Source of the DNA: a bacterium
Lineage (GTDB): Bacteria > Patescibacteriota > Patescibacteriia > CAIQCM01
Assembly: GCA_023246535.1 (NCBI GenBank)
Contig: JAHFIF010000078.1
Location: 1-5,633 of the forward strand
Direction: 5' to 3'
DNA length: 5,633 nt
Of the stretch, positions 1 to 4,668 are shown in pieces. Numbering within the stretch: position 1 is the stretch's first letter; the number at the start of each line of letters is the position of its first letter. The translations under genes and the position numbers were made by a program. The notes below the pieces were generated by a model that was not told where the DNA came from, made no database searches, and saw nothing but the letters and a program-made list of their open reading frames with translations.

Positions 1-959
1 TCGTAGCCGTTCAGCATGAAGGCGAGGAAAGCGCGGTCGACGCCGGCCGACGGTTCGACCACGTGCGGCACGATCTTGGTTTTGGTCTCTTCGTCAAAAT
101 AGCCCATCTCCTGGCCCGAAGCTTTGATGTGCGCGTTCAGGTCGAAGTCGGTGCGGTAAGCAATGCCCTCGAGCTCGTCCCAGCCGTTCTTGCCGAACGG
201 GAAAGCAAACTCAACGTCGGTCGTGCCGGCCGAATAGTGCGCCAGCTCTTCCTTCTTGTATTCGTAAAAACGGATGTTCTCTTTCTTAATGCCGAGGCCG
301 AGCCACCAGGCCAAACGCGCCTGGCGCCACTCTTCGTACTTGGCCATCCCCTCCTCGGGGCGGCAGAAATATTCAATCTCCATCTGCTCGAATTCGCGGA
401 CGCGGAAGACGAAGTTGCCCGGCGTGATCTCGTTCCTAAACGACTTGCCGACCTGGGCGACGCCGAACGGGAGTTTACGGCGCGTTGTTTCTTGGATCAG
501 CTGGTAATCGACGAAAATGCCTTGCGCCGTTTCCGGCCGCAGGAAGATTTTGGCGTCATCGGTGGCGGCCGGGCCGACCACGGTCTCAAGCATCAGGTTG
601 AACGGCTTGGCTTCGGAAAATTCGCCGTTGCAATCGGGGCACTTCGGTCCGACCTTGTCCTTTCTAAAGCGATGATGGCATTCTTTGCATTCCACCAGGT
701 CGTCGAACATGAATTTGGTGTGTCCCGACGCCTCCCAAACCTTGCGGTTCATGAGGATCGCGGCGTCCAAACCGACCATGTCGGGCCGCTCCTGCAAATT
801 CTTCTTGAGCCAGGCCGCCTTGATATTGTTCTTCATGAGCACGCCCAGCGGTCCGTAGTCCCACGTGCCCTGGAGGCCGCCGTATAATTCGCTGCCCTGA
901 AAAACAAAGCCGCGCCGTTTGGCGAGCGACACGATCTTTTCCATGATATTCTCTTGCAT
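1..959 (-). CDS. glyS: Glycyl-tRNA synthetase, alpha2 (dimeric) type, C-terminus off window
   Basis: Cytoplasmic class II aminoacyl-tRNA synthetase that charges tRNA-Gly with glycine using ATP. 319 codons are visible. The N-terminus has the family's LAKRRGF and YGG..WDYGPLG blocks (residues 13-39). A Cys4 zinc-ribbon-like insertion follows (C91, C94, C107, C110), then RPETAQGIF (141-149), motif 2 with GKSFRNEITPG (171-181), a FPFG..ELEGIA..TDFDL block (253-274) and motif 3 EPSAGVDR (302-309). The catalytic domain is therefore complete. The C-terminal anticodon-binding domain, about 100 residues in relatives such as the S. aureus enzyme, lies beyond the window edge. The first ATG (959) has no evident Shine-Dalgarno. 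The in-frame ATG at 944 (Met6) has AAGAG six bases upstream and may be the true start. The gene is last in the visible operon, 22 bases (or 37 for Met6) after frr. Confidence 0.95.
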   Translation of the reverse strand, partial: MQENIMEKIVSLAKRRGFVFQGSELYGGLQGTWDYGPLGVLMKNNIKAAWLKKNLQERPDMVGLDAAILMNRKVWEASGHTKFMFDDLVECKECHHRFRKDKVGPKCPDCNGEFSEAKPFNLMLETVVGPAATDDAKIFLRPETAQGIFVDYQLIQETTRRKLPFGVAQVGKSFRNEITPGNFVFRVREFEQMEIEYFCRPEEGMAKYEEWRQARLAWWLGLGIKKENIRFYEYKKEELAHYSAGTTDVEFAFPFGKNGWDELEGIAYRTDFDLNAHIKASGQEMGYFDEETKTKIVPHVVEPSAGVDRAFLAFMLNGY

Positions 960-981
960 ATTAAATTCTGGATTCTACGCT

Positions 982-1536
982 TTAGATGGTCATCATTTCC
1001 TTTTCTTTTTCATCGGCCAATTCCTTGATCTGGTCGTTGAAGCCGCCGACCATCGCCTCCAGTTCGTCCTGCAAATGGTAGCGCTCGTCTTCGGTCACGT
1101 CGCCGTCGTTCATGGCGCTGATGATGAGGCTCTTCACGTCCTCGCGCGTGCCGCGGATCTTTTCGCGCGCTTCTTCCGATTTTTCGCCGACGACTTTGGT
1201 GAGCGCCCGGCGCGTTTCTTCGGTCATTTGCGGCATGCTGATCCGGAGCAGCGTTCCCTCGTTGACCGGATTCAAGCCGACGCCGGCGTCGCGAATCCCC
1301 TTTTCGATCTCTTTGAGGAGCGACTTGTCCCACGCTTCAATGGTAATCGTCCGCGAATCCGGCACGCCGATGGAGGCCAAACCTTTGACCGGCATTTGCG
1401 AGCCGTAGGCGTCGATCATGATATTCTCAACGACCGCCGAGTTGGCGCGGCCGGTGCGGATCCCCGACAGCTCTTTTCGCAAATGCTCGAGGATGAGCTG
1501 AAATTCGTCTTTTCCGGTAAGCAGGATTGGATTCAT
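982..1536 (-). CDS. frr: Ribosome recycling factor
   Basis: 184 residues, against 185 in E. coli, so full length. With EF-G it splits the post-termination 70S ribosome so that subunits can be reused. Recognisable blocks are the IRTGRA start of the helical domain (26-31), the small beta domain with YGS.MPVKGLASI..PDSRTI (44-64), the hinge and GLNPVNEGTLLRI (87-99), and PQMTEETRRALTK (102-114). The helix contacting rRNA reads REKIRGTREDV (124-134). Aligned by eye with E. coli RNVRRDA it keeps the two key arginines (R128, R131) but has Gly-Thr and Glu where Asn-Val and Arg are usual. The ATG follows the propeller gene's stop by only two bases and has only a weak AAG-type Shine-Dalgarno, so translation is probably coupled to the upstream gene. 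Gene identity is secure. Confidence 0.97.
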   Translation of the reverse strand: MNPILLTGKDEFQLILEHLRKELSGIRTGRANSAVVENIMIDAYGSQMPVKGLASIGVPDSRTITIEAWDKSLLKEIEKGIRDAGVGLNPVNEGTLLRISMPQMTEETRRALTKVVGEKSEEAREKIRGTREDVKSLIISAMNDGDVTEDERYHLQDELEAMVGGFNDQIKELADEKEKEMMTI

Positions 1537-1538
1537 AA

Positions 1539-2609
1539 TTATTTCTTAACCTGTAAGGTTCCTAAGTAGATGATATTCGGGTCTTTGGCGCTCACCATCA
1601 TCGCCGAGCCGATGCGGGAGGTCGGCAAACGCTTGGTGGTCCAGTTGGCGCCGCCGTTGGTTGATTTATAGAAGACCGTCGCCGTCGAGTAGTACAATTC
1701 CTGGCCGTTCCCCGGATTCATGGCCATCGAGTAGATCCGCGCCTGGCCCGGACCGGTCACGAGCGGGATCTTAGCCCATGTGACGCCGCCGTCAAGCGTG
1801 CGCAGCAAGCCGTAGCGGCAAACCAGCACGTAGGCGTTCTTCTTGGAGAGGTCGGGCACCAGGTCGTAAAAATCCTTGGCGCCGTCAAAGAGGGCGAGGC
1901 CGGTCGACATGTCGACCCAGCTGGCGCCGGCGTCGACCGTTTTCCAGATTCCGTCGGATTTGGTTCCCAGGTAAATGACGCGCGAATCCGACGGGTCGAT
2001 GACCATTTTATTGACTTGGCTGTTGAACGGCTTGGCGGTGATAGTCGCCCAGCTGACGCCGCCATCGGTCGATTTCACGATGTCGCCCTTCGAGGTCGCG
2101 ACATAAACGTTGTTGGTGTTGAAAAAATCCACGGCAACGGAAGTAAGGGCGACGCCGGCGCGGCTCTCTTCATATATTTTCGACCACGTCCGCGTGCAGT
2201 CGGTCGTTTTCACGGCAATGCCGCCGGTCACGGCATAGACGGTGCATTTGTCCTTGCGATCGAGCGCGATCCCCGCGATCCGGGCGCTGCCCAAATCTTT
2301 TGGCTGGGTCCACGATTCGCCGCCGTCGGTGGTAAAGAGCAAGCCGCTGGCTTCGGTTGAAACGTAAACGGTGAGCGGATCGGTCGGATCGGAGACAAAG
2401 GACAAAATGTTGGCCGTATTCATCGTGCGCGCGCCGCCGACCGAAAGCACGGCGTTCTTTTGCACCCAATCCGTGCCTTTGTTGGCGCTGCGCCAGACGC
2501 CGCCGTCGGAAGTTCCGGCATTGTTAAATTGAATGATGCAGCCCTGGCCCATGAGCGCCACCGCCAAGAGCACCGGCGCGAACTTGAATAATTTTTTCAT
2601 AGTTTTCAT
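1539..2609 (-). CDS. Seven-repeat beta-propeller putative lipoprotein (BNR/Ycf48-like)
   Basis: 356 residues from the ATG at 2609. A basic start (MKTMKK) and a hydrophobic stretch (about 9-20) lead to Cys24, preceded by GQG. This resembles a lipoprotein signal, although position -3 is Gly rather than the usual Leu. Seven Asp-box-like motifs of the form (S/T)x(D/N)xGxxW follow at 41-48, 93-100, 135-142, 180-187, 224-231, 271-278 and 316-323, about 40-50 residues apart. The third is degenerate (TTDCTRTW). Such motifs build a seven-bladed propeller as in Ycf48/HCF136, sortilin-like and GH74-type proteins, but no enzyme active site is recognisable. The open frame extends upstream to 2822. The 2609 start is chosen because it puts the signal peptide at the N-terminus and overlaps the holB stop as ATGA. 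A second ATG at 2600 is possible. It probably acts as an export-side binding or assembly protein; its substrate is unknown. Confidence 0.85.
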   Translation of the reverse strand: MKTMKKLFKFAPVLLAVALMGQGCIIQFNNAGTSDGGVWRSANKGTDWVQKNAVLSVGGARTMNTANILSFVSDPTDPLTVYVSTEASGLLFTTDGGESWTQPKDLGSARIAGIALDRKDKCTVYAVTGGIAVKTTDCTRTWSKIYEESRAGVALTSVAVDFFNTNNVYVATSKGDIVKSTDGGVSWATITAKPFNSQVNKMVIDPSDSRVIYLGTKSDGIWKTVDAGASWVDMSTGLALFDGAKDFYDLVPDLSKKNAYVLVCRYGLLRTLDGGVTWAKIPLVTGPGQARIYSMAMNPGNGQELYYSTATVFYKSTNGGANWTTKRLPTSRIGSAMMVSAKDPNIIYLGTLQVKK

Positions 2610-3559
2610 AAAGATAGTGCGATGTGTTCGAAGATAAGGCGCGGATTGACGTTCTCGGCGAGCATTCGTTTTCCGGCGGCCAGGGAGCGATGCGCGCGCA
2701 CGATGCCGGCGACCGTTCGCCTGGCGGCGAACGAACGGAGCGACGACAGCGCGGTTTGATCGGTCGCATACCGCTCGTTGCCGGTCGCCACCGAAAGCGC
2801 GTCGCGCAAAACAGCGACCCAAACGTCGAGCAAGGCGCCGAGCGCCGAAGTTTCAACTTTGGCGGTGATGTCCGAAACAGCCGCCAGCCGGCTCGCGATC
2901 GGCCGGTCGGCGAGCGCCATGAATGTCAGCGTCTGCTCGGCGCGGGCGGCGCGCAAGGCGGCGTCTTCGGCGTGTTGGACGGCAATGCCCGGACGCCCGG
3001 CGGAAAAAGCGGCGGACACTTTGGCCGAAATTGGATCCAACCCGCGGCGGATCAGGCCGGCGGCGACGAGCGCGGGCGGCACGGTCAAAAAGCGAACCAC
3101 TTGGCAACGGCTTTTCACCGTTTCCGGCAAACGGTCGAGCGCATGTGCGGTCAGCACCAGGAGCGCCTTGCCGGCGGGTTCTTCCAAAGTTTTCAAAAGG
3201 GCGTTGGCCGCTTCCGGCGACAGTTCATGGGCGCCGGAAATAACGCCGATCTTCCGTCCGCCCCAAAAGGACGAACTGGAGAAATGGTCGATAAAACCGC
3301 GGATCGCCTCGATGCCGATGTTCTTCTCCCCTTCTTCGCGGCTTAACACGCGCACGTCCGGCTGGCCGGCCAAGTCCTGCCAGCTGGCAACCGGCCGACG
3401 CAACTCGTCGGCAACCAACGCGCGCGCCACGGCGTCTTTGCCCAGATGCTCCGGCCCGACCAAAAGGAAGGCGTGATGCCGGCCGTTTTTAAGCGAACGC
3501 GCCAAAAAATCGCGTTGCCGCGAATGCCCGATCAATTCTTCGCTTTCCAGGTAGGCCAT
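2606..3559 (-). CDS. holB: DNA polymerase III delta'-like clamp-loader subunit
   Basis: 317-residue AAA+ protein of the clamp loader, which opens the sliding clamp and places it on primed DNA. It has an N-terminal IGHSRQRDFL block (10-19), a Walker A-like GPEHLGKD (35-42) with Asp in place of Ser/Thr, IEAIRGFIDHF (83-93), a Walker B-position segment VISGAHELS (106-114) lacking the acidic pair, the strongly conserved NALLKTLEEP (119-128), and the SRC arginine-finger motif (150-152). The family's four-cysteine zinc module between Walker A and IEAIR is absent; Cys152 is the only cysteine I see. A degenerate ATPase site with an intact SRC motif is the pattern of delta' rather than gamma/tau. It is the first gene after a promoter, with no Shine-Dalgarno, and its TGA stop overlaps the next ATG. 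The C-terminal collar domain is poorly conserved. Confidence 0.88.
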   Translation of the reverse strand: MAYLESEELIGHSRQRDFLARSLKNGRHHAFLLVGPEHLGKDAVARALVADELRRPVASWQDLAGQPDVRVLSREEGEKNIGIEAIRGFIDHFSSSSFWGGRKIGVISGAHELSPEAANALLKTLEEPAGKALLVLTAHALDRLPETVKSRCQVVRFLTVPPALVAAGLIRRGLDPISAKVSAAFSAGRPGIAVQHAEDAALRAARAEQTLTFMALADRPIASRLAAVSDITAKVETSALGALLDVWVAVLRDALSVATGNERYATDQTALSSLRSFAARRTVAGIVRAHRSLAAGKRMLAENVNPRLIFEHIALSL

Positions 3560-3565
3560 GGAACG

Positions 3566-3594
3566 AGTATAGCGGTTTTATTGCGTTCAAGCAA
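3566..3594 (-). promoter_or_regulatory. Sigma70-type promoter of the holB operon, predicted leaderless
   Basis: Reading the minus strand, a -35-like TTGCTT (3594-3589) and a -10 TATACT (3571-3566, five of six consensus bases) are separated by exactly 17 bases. The -10 box ends 6 bases before the holB ATG, so the predicted transcription start falls on or next to the A of the start codon. It lies directly after the terminator of the upstream unit, which supports it as an operon start. The -35 is only a half match. Confidence 0.6.
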
Positions 3595-3622
3595 AGGAAA
3601 AACCGCTGGCAAAAATCCCCTT

Positions 3623-3657
3623 AAAAAGAAAAAACCCGCCGTCCGATCGGCAGGTTT
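3623..3657 (-). terminator. Rho-independent terminator after the small unknown gene
   Basis: On the minus strand, a 10-bp stem (AAACCTGCCG with CGGCGGGTTT, one G-T wobble; arms 3657-3648 and 3641-3632) encloses a 6-base loop. It is followed by a T-rich run, TTTTTT-C-TTTTT (3634-3623). It lies 27 bases past the TGA of the preceding gene. The pairing is better, and the T-run present, only on the minus strand, so it ends the upstream unit and separates it from the holB operon. Confidence 0.88.
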
Positions 3658-3683
3658 GCGCGCTAGCTGTGAACGGTCGGTTT

Positions 3684-3962
3684 TCAAACCTTGAAGGCGA
3701 AAAGCCCTTCGAGCTGACGAACGGAGCAATAGCCGCCGCCCTTGAATTCGCCGACCGCGCGTTGGTACTTGGCCGCCAAGTCCGGCGTGGGCGCGTACGG
3801 CGGCAAGGCTATTTCTGCCTCTTTGGCGTCCAACTCGTCGCGCGCCTGGCTCAAGAAATCTTCCCAAAATGCGCGCGTCTCCGGCGGCATTGCCTCGAGC
3901 GTGTCCTCGGTCAACGGTTCGCCGATTTGCGCCGGCGAAGGAGCGCATACACCGCATGCCAT
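3684..3962 (-). CDS. Small cysteine-containing protein of unknown function
   Basis: 92 residues from the ATG at 3962; I do not recognise the family. This start is chosen because AAAGGA (3974-3969) stands six bases upstream of it. The same frame is open up to 4097, but the earlier ATG at 4037 has its GGAGG only one base away, and the longest version would use a TTG inside the NUDIX gene. The protein begins MACGVC, a CxxC pair (C3, C6). An acidic, helix-prone middle follows (about 18-50, rich in Glu, Asp and Ala), then a Pro-rich segment, PPYAPTP, and a Gly-rich GGGYCSVRQ near the C-terminus with a third cysteine (C79). There is no signal peptide or membrane segment. The cysteines could bind metal or be redox-active, which is speculative. 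It follows the NUDIX gene by about 100 bases and is closed by a strong terminator. Confidence 0.6.
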   Translation of the reverse strand: MACGVCAPSPAQIGEPLTEDTLEAMPPETRAFWEDFLSQARDELDAKEAEIALPPYAPTPDLAAKYQRAVGEFKGGGYCSVRQLEGLFAFKV

Positions 3963-3968
3963 GTTCTG

Positions 3969-3974
3969 TCCTTT
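3969..3974 (-). promoter_or_regulatory. Ribosome binding site deciding the start of the small gene
   Basis: AAAGGA on the minus strand, six bases before the ATG at 3962. It favours the 92-residue product over longer in-frame alternatives. Confidence 0.6.
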
Positions 3975-3989
3975 CCGCATAGAACGACG

Positions 3990-4014
3990 TGCAACGGCGA
4001 CCACCGCCGTTGCA
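3990..4014 (-). repeat. Perfect 10-bp inverted repeat in the leader of the small gene
   Basis: On the minus strand the arms TGCAACGGCG and CGCCGTTGCA pair perfectly around the 5-base loop GTGGT. The hairpin lies between the NUDIX stop and the ribosome binding site at 3969-3974. No T-run follows, so it is not a standard terminator. It may act as a structured mRNA leader, a processing or stability element, or a protein-binding site. Its role is unproven. Confidence 0.6.
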
Positions 4015-4065
4015 ACGCAAGCATCTAAGCACGTCATTCCTCCCGGGTCAATATCATCAACTTTG

Positions 4066-4611
4066 CTAATAGCACCGTCCGTTGCCGCACCCGTCAACGA
4101 GCGGTTCGGTCAGCGCATGCTTGGCCGCTTCAAGCATGATCTTTTCCCTGGGAATCATATATAAAACCGCGCCCTGGTCGTCCGGGCGGTCGAGCATCAG
4201 CAATTGTTTGGCAACGGCAAACGGCACCCACTGCACTTCGAATCCGTCGGCAAGCTCGTCGGGCATGAACATCGGCTCGCCCTTGGGCCCGACCACCTTC
4301 GCCAAATAACAAAAAGACGTTTGTTTGATCTTGAACATTTTTCGATATTCGACGATCTCGCCGAGCGCGTCGATGATCGCGATCTGGCAGCCGATCTCTT
4401 CGCGGCACTCGCGCATCAGCGCGTCGACAACCCCCTCCCCTGCCTCAACGCCGCCGCCGGGCAGCTTGTGATAACCCTTTTTCGCGACGTTTAAAAGCGC
4501 GATCTTGCCGTCGGCGTCAAAAACGATCGCCCGCGCCGCCTCGCGCCGCTTAAATCCGTCAGCCTCCTTGTCGCTCGCGTATTCCGGATTTAAAGTTGCG
4601 AGAAGTTTCAT
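4066..4611 (-). CDS. NUDIX hydrolase
   Basis: 181 residues. NUDIX enzymes hydrolyse nucleoside diphosphates linked to another moiety (NTPs, nucleotide sugars, ADP-ribose and similar), using divalent metal. The Nudix box GX5EX7REUXEEXGU is complete at residues 53-75 (G53, E59, R67, E68, E71, E72, G74), with metal-binding glutamates E68, E71 and E72 all present. Cys replaces the usual aliphatic residue at 69 and 75. The preceding strands (REAARAIVFDADGKIALLNV, 23-42) and YHKLPGG (47-53) are typical. The substrate cannot be read from the sequence. The C-terminus ends in a small Gly/Cys tail (GCGNGRCY). The ATG at 4611 lacks a clear Shine-Dalgarno. The gene lies 57 bases after a glycosyltransferase, which could hint at nucleotide-sugar housekeeping, but this is only context. 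Confidence 0.92.
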   Translation of the reverse strand: MKLLATLNPEYASDKEADGFKRREAARAIVFDADGKIALLNVAKKGYHKLPGGGVEAGEGVVDALMRECREEIGCQIAIIDALGEIVEYRKMFKIKQTSFCYLAKVVGPKGEPMFMPDELADGFEVQWVPFAVAKQLLMLDRPDDQGAVLYMIPREKIMLEAAKHALTEPLVDGCGNGRCY

Positions 4612-4668
4612 AATTTAAGATCGATAAAGAAAATTAATCGCCTCGTCTTTACAGATTATCACGCGGTC

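Noticed and set aside
63..887. Plus-strand open frame of 274 codons
   Set aside because: It lies wholly antisense to the conserved glycyl-tRNA synthetase catalytic domain. Its His/Leu/Val/Arg-rich translation is typical of a shadow frame in GC-rich coding DNA.
919..1569. Plus-strand open frame of 216 codons
   Set aside because: It is antisense to frr, which is unmistakable on the other strand. No ribosome binding site or known domain was seen.
2610..2822. N-terminal extension of the propeller gene to 2822
   Set aside because: It would overlap the holB coding region by over 200 bases, and it reads as an Arg-rich shadow ahead of a clear signal peptide.
2624..3476. Two overlapping plus-strand open frames opposite holB
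   Set aside because: Both are shadows of the conserved clamp-loader gene, with low-complexity Arg/Gly/Ala-rich translations.
3688..3713. Imperfect hairpin at the end of the small gene
   Set aside because: It encodes the last residues of the protein, pairs better on the non-transcribed strand, and has no T-run. The real terminator lies further downstream.
3532..4032. Minus-strand frame of 166 codons starting at a GTG with a well-spaced GGAGG
   Set aside because: The frame crosses the terminator and the holB promoter and enters the holB coding region. Its translation is extremely Arg/Gly-rich. Only its start signal is kept, as a possible leader feature.
4425..4450. C-rich tract resembling the palindromic repeat of the glycosyltransferase
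   Set aside because: It encodes the conserved Nudix box and has no matching second arm, so the likeness is compositional.
4612..4668. Terminator or promoter in the AT-rich gap between the glycosyltransferase and NUDIX genes
   Set aside because: Only a 5-bp stem with a very large loop and a GATAAT without a matching -35 could be found, so neither is supportable.
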